A stretch of 64,000 nucleotides of DNA from Sipunculus nudus (taxonomy: Eukaryota > Annelida > Sipuncula > Golfingiida > Sipunculidae), in contig CM049315.1 of NCBI GenBank assembly GCA_026874595.1, positions 66,225,916 to 66,289,915 on the forward strand, in the 5' to 3' direction. Position numbers and translations under genes: made by a program. The notes beneath the pieces are model-generated. The model was not told the origin of the DNA. It saw nothing but the letters and a program-made list of their open reading frames with translations, and did not search any database. Below, in pieces: positions 10,367 to 20,735 of this stretch. Within the stretch, counting starts at the first letter, position 1, and every line of letters begins with the position of its first letter.

Positions 10367-10445
10367 ATGCTGCCAAAACACCAGGAGAGTCAAGAAGCAG
10401 ACGATCTGACCGAGCAACAAAGACAGTGTCAGAGACACTTTTCTG
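10367..10445 (+). CDS. Candidate first coding exon, 26 codons
   Basis: ATG at 10367, about 48 nt after the predicted start site, opens a hydrophilic segment (MLPKHQESQEADDLTEQQRQ, then CQRHFS) rich in Gln, Glu and Asp. A possible donor follows (TCTG|GTGTGA). Without splicing, the frame enters an (AT)n microsatellite and ends about 20 codons later. Family unknown; the case rests on the promoter, start position and composition. Confidence 0.27.
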
Positions 10446-10987
10446 GTGTGATATATATATATATATAGCTTTAAGCGTGAGAATAATAACAGATAATGCT
10501 GATATATGATATACCTTACTTGACTCTACCTTTCACTTTGTATTTTTTCTTTCAAATGAAACCTAACAATAGTTTAGGACACTTTACATTTTTTTGTCGT
10601 CCGCGCCACGCTTGTACGGCGTCAGTGAAGTTCCTACTAGGTATTAGTTACGTCGTTACTTGGGGAGCAGGGGTCACAGGTGTATAATACATTAAATGTG
10701 TATTATTACACTTCTGTTAATCTCCACTTGCTTTCCTTGTTTCTATAATTGACAGGTGTTAAAATATTCCAATACATGGTTATTTTATGCATATATTACT
10801 GTCACATAGCTAAAAATAATGATACTTCTAGTAATATTTGATCATGAGAGACTCCTGCATCATTGGTATTGATCATAAAGTGCACAGTATTAGTTCAGCA
10901 AATATATATTTAATGTTTGATTATTACCTGTAATAAGCAGGGCCATTTCCTCTTAGCTTTTTAAATGCTGATATAAATAATGAATTT

Positions 10988-10989
<2 letters not shown>
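10446..10989. other. AT-rich intron-like or intergenic sequence
   Basis: Starts with an (AT)n run (10451-10468). A 63-codon plus frame at 10496-10687 has no recognisable feature. Confidence 0.4.

Positions 10990-11033
<44 letters not shown>
10990..11033. repeat. (TA)n microsatellite
   Basis: About 22 TA units, into which the element at 11034 is inserted; the run resumes after it at 11211-11220. Confidence 0.95.
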
Positions 11034-11036
<3 letters not shown>

Positions 11037-11210
11037 TGGAACCCCACAATTACGACAACCTTGGGGACTGACCAAAGTGGTCGTAATTTGGGGATGGTCG
11101 TATTTGTGGGACTCTTAATTACCTGAATCATATATTTGGGACCAAGAAAAGTGGTCGTATTTGTGGGGGTGGTCGCAATTGCGGGGTGGTCGCAAGGCGG
11201 GGTTCCACTG
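11034..11210. mobile_element. Pogo-like MITE, 177 bp, TA target
   Basis: Inverted ends CAGTGGAACCCC and GGGGTTCCACTG, flanked by TA on both sides (11032-11033, 11211-11212). Internal GTGGTCGTAATT-type motifs recur in both orientations. TA target and CAG...CTG ends are features of Tc1/mariner-pogo elements. There is no coding capacity; the element sits inside a TA microsatellite, which supplies TA targets. Confidence 0.8.
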
Positions 11211-11212
11211 TA

Positions 11213-11292
11213 TATATATATCAGAATTAGTATATTTTGCATTTGCTAAAATTTCCCAAAATTCAGCTGATTCACGTGACCCATGGGTCCCT
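11213..11292 (-). mobile_element. 5' fragment of a HINE-like element
   Basis: On the minus strand the segment begins GGGACCCATGGGTCACGTG and continues with ATCAGCTGAA, matching the 5' ends at 12764, 22740 and 45940. It is truncated after about 80 bp at the TA microsatellite. Confidence 0.55.
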
Positions 11293-12763
11293 TGTTTTAA
11301 CATGTCCTAAATACGACCACGTCCTCCACGTCCATGAAGACCATATACTACGTCCCTATCGGGGTCTCCTGTCTTCCTAATACGTTACACAAGTTCTTAC
11401 TGAGTCCATCCATTTTTTAGGACGTAGTGGAAACGTGACTGAGTGTGACGGGGTATAAGGAGTAACACAGTGTTTGAGCGGCTGATGTTTGTATAGAAGC
11501 AATGGAGTCAACTCTAAGAACTATACATACTTGCTTATACTATCATTATTTTAACTGGAAGACCAGTTTAGTTTCAACCCAAATACAACAGATGGTGCCT
11601 TTATATAACGGAGACTGGCTAACCTATATAAAATCAATAGATAAAAAAAAACTGCGACAGCTGATAATTTTGTTGCACAGTCCATAGAAATACATTGGAA
11701 TAGCATGTCTAAAGAAAATTTGTAAATTTATAAGCAACAGATAAGACAAAAATTTATTTCAAACCGTACTGACCACACATTTTTCTATATAATAAAATAA
11801 ATAACACCCGGAAGATCTGAACATGCTGAATTAATGTCAGACTATGAGAGGGCCTCAGGCCCTGATTCAGAATAACAAACCGTTCTCTGCCTTGATAAAC
11901 AATCGTAGTTTTTGTCAGGCAGGCATGTGAAAATTGCGCGAACGATCGTTCAGGTTACGCGGTGGTTACGCAAATAGAAACTGGCGCGAACGAATTTCCG
12001 TTCGCGCAATTTGTTCAGTCTCTTATAAAAAGTGAAGCGAAGTAACTTTCCGGGAATGATCAGTCGCTGAGAAATAATTGAAGTTGGCGATCAGGCAGGT
12101 TAACCTTCTTAGGCTGACATGAGCGGCCGGCCATTCATTCCCCCTCAAAGATTGCGGATTGACACCTAAAATCATGATGTAGTACGCACGCATTAAGTTT
12201 GGGAAATAAAGTGATAATAACATCAAGAAATGTACATCGGCAATCCGCCGGTGTCAAATTTGAAATCGCAGTTATGAATTATATGCTCTCATTATTTTCC
12301 GCCGTTGTATAACAAAATCATCCCCAAAAATGAATAATCACCTCATTTAACCGCCAGATTTTCGTTAAATGACCGGCCAACGTTCATTAAATCGTTCGTT
12401 TTTACTCCTGCTATAGCGCTGATTCAGGTGAGAGAACAAATACGGGTACATCTGTACCCGAATAGGTAACCACGGTTACATGCAGTGACGAAACGTCATG
12501 TCATCGGTTCATTTCAACTCATTTGCATAGCCGAACATGGCACTCTCTTCCGAATATTGCCGACTAGCGACCGTGCATACAAGCGGGCCATTGATGAGGT
12601 ATTACGGAAAATGCAAATTTTCGGGGCCTAGGGCAAATTTGAACGATCTCAAATCAGTTCTCAAATGGGTTGCGGCTGTCAAACATCCGTAGCTTATTTC
12701 TCCAGTTGAACACTTTTAATATTTATCCGCTTTCAATAAATTATAAATCCCTCATAATAACTA
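11293..12763. other. Unique sequence with a GC-rich inverted repeat and a TATA box
   Basis: No gene is supported. At 11933-12012 the arms AATTGCGCGAACG and CGTTCGCGCAATT enclose about 54 bp with GCGCGAAC and GTTACGC motifs; TATAAAA follows at 12024-12030. At 12427-12442 there is a GGGTAC/GTACCC hairpin. The minus frame at 12023-12226 has no recognisable feature. Confidence 0.4.
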
Positions 12764-14123
12764 GGGACCCATGGGTCTCGACGCTCAACTGAATTTGTCT
12801 ATAAGTATATTTTTAAAGAATTTTTTCAGAAGACAGTCCTGTGACCTTAATCAATGACCTTGTGACCAAAAAATCTTAATACTTATTATCCTTGAACCTG
12901 CAGCATTTAGACTTTGAACTCTTGATCCTGAAAATCAAAATACTTAGGTGGTGGGTCATTTTTAAATCAAGTTTGAAGCCAATCTGTCTATCCAAAGCAG
13001 AATTATCATCCATACACTAGTTTGTGAATGGATGGGCCCTGTGACCTTGACCTTTGACCCTAAATCGAACAGAATCTTCCCCTTTTGGCAGATTAGCAAT
13101 ACCTTGAAGATGGAAGGTTTGCGCTGAAAAGATTTGCTTCAAATGCATATGTATTCTTTTTAAAGAAATGAGTCGTGTGACCTTTACCTTTGACCGTTGG
13201 ACCCCAAAATCGACACGGTTCTTCTTTAGTGGTGAGCCATATATTAGTTAAGTTTGAAACCTATATGTCAGACTAAACTGGAGTTATCATCTGGAAACTA
13301 ATTTGTGAACAGATGGCCCCTGTGACCATGACATTTGACCTTGTGACCCCTAATTCATTTATGCTAGCTCCACACTGGCAAGTCGGCTAAATGCACAATA
13401 TGGAAAGTTTGGGATGAAAAGCCTGGCTTAAAATGCAGCCATAATCTTTTTAAATAGGTGAGTCCTGTGACCTTAACCTTTGACCTTGTGACCCCAAAAT
13501 TATATATAATCTTGCTTTAGTGGTTGGCCATATGTAAGTCAAGTTTGAAATCCATGTGTCAATACAACCTCGAGTTATCATCTGGAAACAAATTTGTGTG
13601 ATGGACGGAAGGACAGACAGCAAAACAGACAGACAGACAGGGTGATTACTATAAGCCATCCACTCGTGATCAGTAAACAAACCAGGTTTTGGTACTCTAG
13701 ATATAATCACAGCTGAGAAACTGACATGATTGTTGTCATATTATAGTTAAAAAAATAGAATAATATTTGTTAAATTAACAAAAAATACAGGTGGCGCCAC
13801 CACTTTTTGGGAACTGACAAAACTAGTCATGGTCAATATTCAAGGGAAGATTCATGACTATCCATGCATTAATTATCAAGATATTGGAGGTTTTGTATGA
13901 ATTTTTTTTTATTATTCTGGGGGGTACTTTCAAGCCCCGTAGCTCGGAGAATATAGGTCACAGTTACTCAACTTCAGATTTTTATTGACCTCCCTAGATA
14001 TTAACTTAGAAGTTTCTAGGACAAGCAGTTACGATGTGTGCCCTGCTAACGGACGGCCGGATGGACGACGGACAAAGCGCCATTCATATACCTCAGTTGA
14101 CTTACAGTCAGCTGAGCTAAAAA
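12764..14123 (+). mobile_element. HINE/pearl-like non-autonomous element
   Basis: Starts GGGACCCATGGGTC with CGCTCAACTGAA close behind. The body carries repeated GTGACCTTGACCTTTGACC-type segments (roughly 13020, 13180, 13330, 13460), then a core-repeat unit (13917-14040) homologous to the tandem units at 54140-54640, then a degenerate ACGG/GACGG microsatellite (14050-14075). It ends in a hairpin (CTCAGTTGACT-TAC-AGTCAGCTGAG, 14092-14116) and CTAAAAA. This order is that of bivalve pearl elements, which are known to be Helentron-associated. No Rep/helicase coding sequence is present. Confidence 0.6.
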
Positions 14124-14411
14124 TTATTGCGCAGAACTATGTTCTCAGCTGACGAACCCGCTCATGCATATGACCGTCCACACACCGTTTTCGCGGTATA
14201 TCTGAACATCGGTTCTTGATGCAGATGTACCGTGATCAATGTCACACCGCACATTTCTCCAAATAAGTCGTGAATTTTAAAGGGACATAATCATGGACAA
14301 TATTATTTCTATTCTTTCATACTAGCAGTTCAGTTTTGCTTTATACAAATGATTTCGAGCAAAACCATCCAAGCATACAGTCTCCGAACCTCGCATACGG
14401 CTGTTTAACAT
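14124..14411. other. Unique sequence, nothing recognised
   Basis: Short AT-rich flank after the HINE-like element. No signals seen. Confidence 0.5.
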
Positions 14412-14482
14412 CTTGTTATGGCTCTGCATGTTGGTAAACACAGTCCACGTGCGTCTGTTTACCATAACAAGGCCACGTGGCC
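14412..14482. other. Bulged hairpin and two CACGTG E-boxes
   Basis: CTTGTTAT and GGTAAACA pair with TGTTTACC and ATAACAAG across a 15-nt loop, with a 13-nt bulge on the left arm. The loop holds CACGTG (14445-14450), and the hairpin is followed by the perfect palindrome GGCCACGTGGCC (14471-14482). E-box palindromes can bind bHLH factors; no adjacent gene is proven. Confidence 0.4.
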
Positions 14483-15765
14483 GGAGGTCCGATTGTGAGA
14501 CACAACACGCAAAGTTTAAGCCAAAGGGAACATGTATTACATTGTTTGGCTAAGTCAACCAGGGCATCTCCTGACAGACACGTATTGTGGCCGTGCGATA
14601 CGCGCGCTGTGTTTGTGTTGACACCTGTGATCGGGCCCGCTCCACTGTTTTTAACACTAGTTTGCAGGAGTAAGCATACGGTTTCAAGGCAATATTTTGG
14701 ACGGTACAGATTTATTTGAAAGGGAAGAAGCTAGTTTTTGTGTTAATTCAACATGTTTTATAGGTCATTGGGCCCCTTTAAACGTTTCAGCGAAGGATGA
14801 AAGAGTCTTAAAGATTGATGCATGAAATATTTAAATAATCTAACATTCGACAAAAATTGTTCAACACTAAAAAAATGTAACACCATCCAGATAAGTTAAT
14901 TTTATATCATCATTCACATCTGTTAGTGTGAAACCTGTTTTTTTTTCAAGTGGAGGCCATATGCATACGTTTAAAGATTTTTTTTTAACGAGAGTTTTTT
15001 TACAAATGAAAAAGGAACAGAAAAACGTTTACAGTGTAATTTTATTGTAAGGGTGCCTAAAATATAGTCTGTTTAACAGACAGTCATTTTCAGTTTTAAT
15101 TCCTACATCCATTTAAACCATTTGACAAGGTGTTTCTTTTATCGTTAAGTGTGCCCTTTGTTAAAACATTTCTTCAACCTGGAGTGTTCTATATTTTGGT
15201 TTATTTTCCTTTAACTGCTTAGCATTATGATCAGTAAAGGAATAAATGAATTATCATCAACTTTGCAATAAAATAACCTGAAATTCTTATAAGTGTATTC
15301 AGGCCTAAGTTTCGTTTTATTTTACCAGACTTGCCAGCAGATTTGTTTAGGTTTATAGACTTTATGGTTAACATAATACAATATCAATTACCTTCTGAAA
15401 ATGTCCCTTTTACTGGTGAATGCTAATTAGGATTTACAAAAAGGTTTCATTTTATGTACTTTTTTTTGAACATTTTCTTAAATGAGTTACGCAAAACCAG
15501 TGGGTTACGCGGTTTAGATTTTGCGTAACCCGTTTATGGGGAATGACTCCCCTTAGGACACATGCACTTTGCATCATTCCCGACAGTACAAGACAAAAAA
15601 CCTGCACATCTGAGACGTTGCCAAGGAGCAGATGCTTGACAAAATCTCGTGTGACCATCGTCAATTAAAATATAGATGAGCTTTAAATACATAGAAGGTA
15701 TTGAAGTAACAGAGTAATACATATTAATGTCTATCATTTCACATATCCAACCAGCAATCTGCATT
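14483..15765. other. AT-rich sequence with one hairpin
   Basis: No gene is supported. At 15486-15529 GTTACGCAAAA and TTTTGCGTAAC form a perfect 11-bp stem around 22 nt that itself contains GGGTTACGC. Poly-T and poly-A tracts are frequent. Confidence 0.4.
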
Positions 15766-15983
15766 CTAAGGAATGCAAGCCTCCGCCATGTTGGGGTCCA
15801 TACTGTGGGATGCTCCCAAAACCGTATCTGCATTCCCGTATTCGGCCAAAATTCCCCGGTTCATTGGTGCATAAGTAACTTTACATTTGAGAATACTCCT
15901 TGATGGCGTTTCTGAATCCGGATCATGTTCCGGATCCACACCAAACTGTGATTGATTCTTTACTGGCCCATTCCCGAAATGCC
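15766..15983 (-). CDS. Candidate terminal exon or element-derived open frame
   Basis: On the minus strand an acceptor (GCAATTTTCAG) precedes a 72-codon open segment to TAG. It starts [20 protein letters not shown] and ends [12 protein letters not shown]. It is less AT-rich than its surroundings and has protein-like composition. The same frame stays open upstream through a long (TG)n microsatellite, which proves nothing because such repeats are open in every frame. Family not recognised; it could be an exon or a decayed transposon gene. Confidence 0.2.
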
Positions 15984-16031
15984 CTGAAAATTGCATAAGA
16001 TTCTGTTCATGATTGCGCGAGTTATGTTGTG

Positions 16032-16215
16032 AACACAAACACAAACACACACAAACACACACAGACACACACAAACACACACAAACACACACAGACACAC
16101 ATACACACAAACGCACACAGACACACACAGACACACACAAACACACAGACACACACAAACACACACAGACACACATAAACGCACACAAACACACCCACAC
16201 ACAAACACACACAAA

Positions 16216-16265
<50 letters not shown>

Positions 16266-16358
16266 CACACAAACACAGACAGACACACACACACACAAAC
16301 ACAAACACAGACACACACAGACACACAAACACACACACACAGACACACACACACAAAC
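16032..16358. repeat. Compound (CA)n/(CAAACA)n microsatellite, 327 bp
   Basis: CA repeat with regular AAACAC, AGACAC and AACGC variants. The long Val-Cys or Thr-His translations are microsatellite artefacts. Confidence 0.97.
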
Positions 16359-16709
16359 AAACGGGGATGAACGCAGAGGCATTTAGATCATTAAGCATAT
16401 GCGCAGCTGATGCTGAAGTGACTGTTACCAAGATCAGTCATCTGGTCATGTGATCTCGTTATGTTAATCATACTTACAAGCGGACATATAACAACGTACA
16501 AAACAGTTGAATTGGAGATAGTATAAGTCCCTTGAATTTCCAATGTATTTCAATAAAACTTTGAATAGTAAATTTGTTTTCTTTTTTTTTTTTACTTTAA
16601 GCTTTGGCAGTCGCTAAATTACAACAATTCACCAATTATCAAACCTGAAATACGAGCATCGTAAAAGTGTATCAGTATTTTTGATTTCAGTATTATTGAT
16701 TTTGAAGTA
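16359..16709. other. Unique AT-rich sequence, nothing recognised
   Basis: Flank between the CA microsatellite and the pogo-like element. A poly-T tract lies near 16575. Confidence 0.5.
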
Positions 16710-17322
16710 AAGTCGAACCCTTTTAATCCGGTATTTGATAATATGGCATTCAGCGTAAACCGTAATAATCCTTGAGAACGGATTTCCCTCCATCATATTT
16801 TAAAATCAAAATCCAGCAGTTTGCATAATCCGGCTCCGACACCATTGCCGAGCACCAACTTTCCTAATTACGAAAGACCGTATGCACATAATCCGACACG
16901 CCGCCGTGACCTCCCGGCCGATAACCACCAAACGGCTCATTGCTGGTCATACATGAATCCCACGTCAGGCGGAGCAAACAGACTCGCGGTTTCGTAGTGA
17001 GCATTTAACTACATGTAATAATATTAGTTAAGAGTTAATAATACAGGTACGCAAAGACAAAGCCCCGGGATTCGGCGACCGCGCTTTGTTGTTACTTGGC
17101 GACATGTTTTCTGGACTTAATGCACACTAGACAGGTTCTTCTGCGCCGTTTATCTCAATTGCTCTTTGTGTGAACCACTTAATGAATATATATGTAAATC
17201 GCATTAATGTTATAATTCTTTGGGTTCACTCGATTTACTTGATTTATATGTTGCTATATTCCGGTGGAATATTTTTGTTGAATAGAGTACATTCGGACAA
17301 TATTTGATGACTTAAATTTATT

Positions 17323-18772
17323 GCTTGCCGGAAATCTTCGATTTCGGCAAGCATGTTGGTCAGTTGCGTATGTCTGTTTGTTTGTTTGTAACGAAGTTTG
17401 TTTGTCTGTCTGTCTCCAGCCTAAAATGCACAGTTTTGCAGTGATCGCTTTCAAACTTACATAGTTGATGTACAACCAAAAGTGCCCGGAGCCTATTGAA
17501 TGTTGTTACTATAATTCAACGGTCAAGGTCAAGGTCATCAAAAGTTTGCAAAACGGTTTTTCTTCATATCTTTGTCACTATTAGCCGTATCTACTTCAAC
17601 TGTAGCTCATTTTAATCGTCATTCCAAGGCCTTTCTTCTGGTGTATAGCGGCGTCAAATTTGCGGTAATCATGGTTACGTATTTTGGGGAAAAATCATGA
17701 TATTCGAAAATAAGGGGTCTTATTTATCTAACTTTGTCAGTTTTAAAGCTACAGAGATCTAGTTTTTTGCATAAGGTAGCATACAAATAGTGTTATTTGA
17801 TTATATTACAAGTCTCGCAATATCTCGTGTAATATCTCGTCAAACGAGATATTTCGAGATATCGCTTAGTGATAGCCTAGAGTCCACAAGTATGCAGGAA
17901 TCATTTTGAAACTGATATATCTTATGTCTGACATTAATATCTAGAAACGCATTTTTCATTTTCCGGATATTGCTGATAAGGGGGCGCTGCACTTTAACCT
18001 TCCGAACATATCATTTATTAGACATATCTCCAAAACTATAAACCTCAGTTACAGAAACTATAGCTTTGTTTCTTCCTCTGGGTCTTCTCCATAACCTGGG
18101 AAAGTCATCTGGTCTAAATTTTGTGTCACTTTGTCAGTATGTCTGTCTGGTTGTCAGTTGTCCTCAAATTCGCCTGCTTGCTAGTTCCTCGCCTATATAG
18201 CATTCTACAGGCTACAGTTTGGAAGGAATCCTCTTGAAACCGGTACATGTTATGTCTTTCACTAATATCTCGAAAAGAATTTTTCATTTTCCGAATATGG
18301 CCGCTAGGGGGCGCTGCATGTGTCCCTCCCAACATATCATTTTTTTATCCATATCTCCATAACTATAATTCTCAATTAAAGAAACTATAACTTTTTTTCT
18401 TCCTCCGGGTCTTCTTCATAAATTGGTTTAGTCATCTTGTCTCAACCTTGTGGCACCTTGTCAGTATGTCTGTCTGTTTGTCAGTTGTCCTCAATTTGCC
18501 CTGCTTACTGGTGCTTGCATCTTACATATAGCAATCTACAAGCTACAGTTGTGCATAAAACCTTTTGAAACTGGTACATTTAATGTCTTTCAATAATATC
18601 TAAATAGTTAATTTTCTATTTTCTGGGTATGGTGGCTAGGGGGCGCTGCAGTCGAACCACTTATATTTATCAATGTTTGCCTATTGTTGGTCACACTGCT
18701 TAATTGTAGCTTGTTTTCTTCCACTTCTTCATTGCTCGTTCATTTTTTGTTTCCACACCATTTCCGGCAAGC
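17323..18772. mobile_element. Nested inverted-repeat element, 1.45 kb
   Basis: Perfect 13-bp ends GCTTGCCGGAAAT and ATTTCCGGCAAGC. The left end also forms a local hairpin (GCTTGCCGGAAATC-TTC-GATTTCGGCAAGC, 17323-17352). The interior holds tandem ~330-bp units. No coding frame was found and target duplications are unclear. Confidence 0.4.
17880..18655. repeat. ~330-bp tandem unit, about 2.3 copies
   Basis: The landmark AGGGGGCGCTGCA occurs at about 17980, 18307 and 18639 (spacings 327 and 332 bp). Flanking blocks such as GTCAGTATGTCTGTCTG and TTTTCATTTTCCG recur in the same order with roughly 15-25% divergence by eye. Confidence 0.85.
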
Positions 18773-18969
18773 GCTCGACCTATGGTCGTCTAGTTTATCG
18801 TTTTATGCTCAGTTTTGTTAAATTATACAATTCATTTTATATTTCGTATTTAAGGTGCAGCAAAGCACTGCTCTCCCTGGGTAAAATGTATTTTGCTTAG
18901 GAAGTCCTTGATGCGTAATCCGGCAAATTTTTTAATCCCCGATGGTGCCGGATGAAAGCGGTTCGACTG

Positions 18970-19953
18970 TAATATTTTTTGTAACAATTTTTATTAAAAT
19001 CGATTAATAAAACTTACCAGTCATAATATGTTTTCTGTATGATATGTACACCATGATAACAGTGGGAAACAAGAAAGGATTCTATAGAGTTAATGTATTC
19101 AAAATATTTTTTTTTATTTTAATGAAATATATGCTGTGGGTTTCCGTCAGTGTTTAAATGTACATGTACATGTTCTCGAATATATTCAACATTGAGTACT
19201 CGTGCTTTTACAGGAGTACTTTTCAAATTACTACGTCTGTTGCTCATAGAATAATTAATATGCTTAATACATCAGATGGCAGGTATGTCATTGAACGAGG
19301 GCCCATGTCACTGTATTCACCGTAAATACGGTAATCTGTAAATTTACTATAACATTTTCTTTTAATGTTTTATGATGATTGAGTAAATCGGAGAGTAAAG
19401 GAATTTCTGTTATGAACTTGTGTCCTGATTTTGGTCCACAATTTCTTGTCATAGGCTCAGGATCGAGGATGTATATCGATATGCAAATGAGGACGTGTTT
19501 GCATTGACACTGGTCAAGTTGCGGATACAGGACTCATATTTGCCGGGCTGTGCGTTTCATCAATAGCCCCTGTCCCACACACTGCTCTTTGGGATTTTTT
19601 TTTAACCGGATGGTCCATTTCAATATGGTAGTTACAAGGATGAAATGAGACTTGATCATAGTTAACATCAAAGGATTAAAAACAACCTTCCTTGCTTGAA
19701 ATCAACCTGTATTTTTTTTTTCACAAGATGCCGCCTATCTGATACAGCCAAATTCATGAAATAAATATAAAAAAAAATGCAACGGCTGCTGTATATACGT
19801 AGACAAACAGTCTGCTGGGTCACAGGAAAGGGCCCGTAGTGGCAACTTAAGACCTGGGAATTATTGCCGAACTGTCAATAGGCCTATATAAGGCTATTAC
19901 ATCTGTCCATAGATTTTTGCCTATTTATATTATCCGAAGAACAGAGGTAACAT
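18970..19953. other. Unique AT-rich sequence, nothing recognised
   Basis: No gene, promoter or repeat array is supported between the pogo-like element and the small frame at 19954. Homopolymer T tracts are present. Confidence 0.5.
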
Positions 19954-20160
19954 TTATTTCGGAAACCTATCACGAAGCTTCTGCACACGTTGTCTCATCA
20001 GCACTTGCGGATGATAATTAATCACAGATTTTGAGCTAGAGTTAAGGGAATTATGGTTAAGATTTAAGAATAATCTGGAATATATTCCATCGGGGGAGAT
20101 ATGAGATAATCTGGAAAATATTCCATTGGGGAGATATGAGCTTCCCGGGCGCTCTGCCAT
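19954..20160 (-). CDS. Possible 68-aa protein, unrecognised
   Basis: ATG in fair context (GAAATGGCA) on the minus strand opens MAERPGSSYLPNG..., ending in a basic stretch MRQRVQKLRDRFPK and a stop. AATAAA overlaps the stop codon. Part of the frame (about 20045-20140) covers two copies of a ~48-bp direct repeat (ATAATCTGGAA..ATATTCCAT), giving repeated FSRL/YSRL segments. No family recognised; may be chance. Confidence 0.15.
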   Translation of the reverse strand: MAERPGSSYLPNGIFSRLSHISPDGIYSRLFLNLNHNSLNSSSKSVINYHPQVLMRQRVQKLRDRFPK

Positions 20161-20307
20161 TTCTACTGTAAAGATTCTCAAAACCTTAATTCTTCACGGC
20201 GGCTAAATATTAATAAAAAATACAAGTGAGCGGGCATTTTAAACATCCTGAAAATATCCGGTTTCTTTTGTATTTGATTTTTTAGGTTACCAGCCAGCAC
20301 AAATTAA

Positions 20308-20508
20308 ATGGCAAAGTTATATATACTAAACAATTGGGACAGCAAAGACACGATATGTTTATCGCCTTTTGATGACTTCTGGCATGCGCCATTGTCTGCT
20401 GTGATTAACGTTTTTCACGTTGTTGTCCCCCGGAGTGAGAGGATGACATTACACATGGTTACCTATAAACGTGTTTACGTGAAGCCCTGGTCTGTTTCTA
20501 GTTCATGA
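20308..20508 (+). CDS. Short open frame, 66 aa, unrecognised
   Basis: ATG in good context (AAATGGC) followed by AKLYILNNWDSKDTICLSPF and a hydrophobic middle (VINVFHVVV), ending in SVSSS. No motif, no splice evidence, no known relative. Confidence 0.12.
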   Translation: MAKLYILNNWDSKDTICLSPFDDFWHAPLSAVINVFHVVVPRSERMTLHMVTYKRVYVKPWSVSSS

Positions 20509-20640
20509 CATTCGGCGCTGCCGGGTAACGTACCACGTGACTTCTAGTTAACGTCACAGCCTTGAAAGAAGCTTGCACAAACAAGCGACAGAGCAGACTA
20601 CAGGTATACTGACGATATCCTTATATAACATTATATCATT

Positions 20641-20644
<4 letters not shown>

Positions 20645-20729
<85 letters not shown>
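20645..20729. repeat. Compound (AT)n(AG)n microsatellite
   Basis: About 16 AT units followed by about 26 AG units. Confidence 0.98.

Positions 20730-20735
<6 letters not shown>

Larger units (their letters stand above)
16710..18969. mobile_element. Pogo-like DNA element, 2.26 kb, no transposase
   Basis: Inverted ends: AAGTCGAACCC with TTTTAATCCGG on the left; read inward from the right, CAGTCGAACCG with CTTTCATCCGG. TA flanks both ends (16708-16709, 18970-18971). The TAATCCGGC motif recurs subterminally. CAGTYGAACC ends with a TA target resemble pogo/Tigger-type elements. No transposase-like frame is visible; the middle is occupied by a second inverted-repeat structure (17323-18772), suggesting a non-autonomous copy that received a nested insertion. 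Confidence 0.6.

Noticed and set aside
15766-16431. 221-codon minus frame as one gene
   Set aside because: Over 110 residues are Val-Cys translation of a TG microsatellite, which is open in all frames; only the segment after the acceptor at 15983 is kept as a weak candidate.
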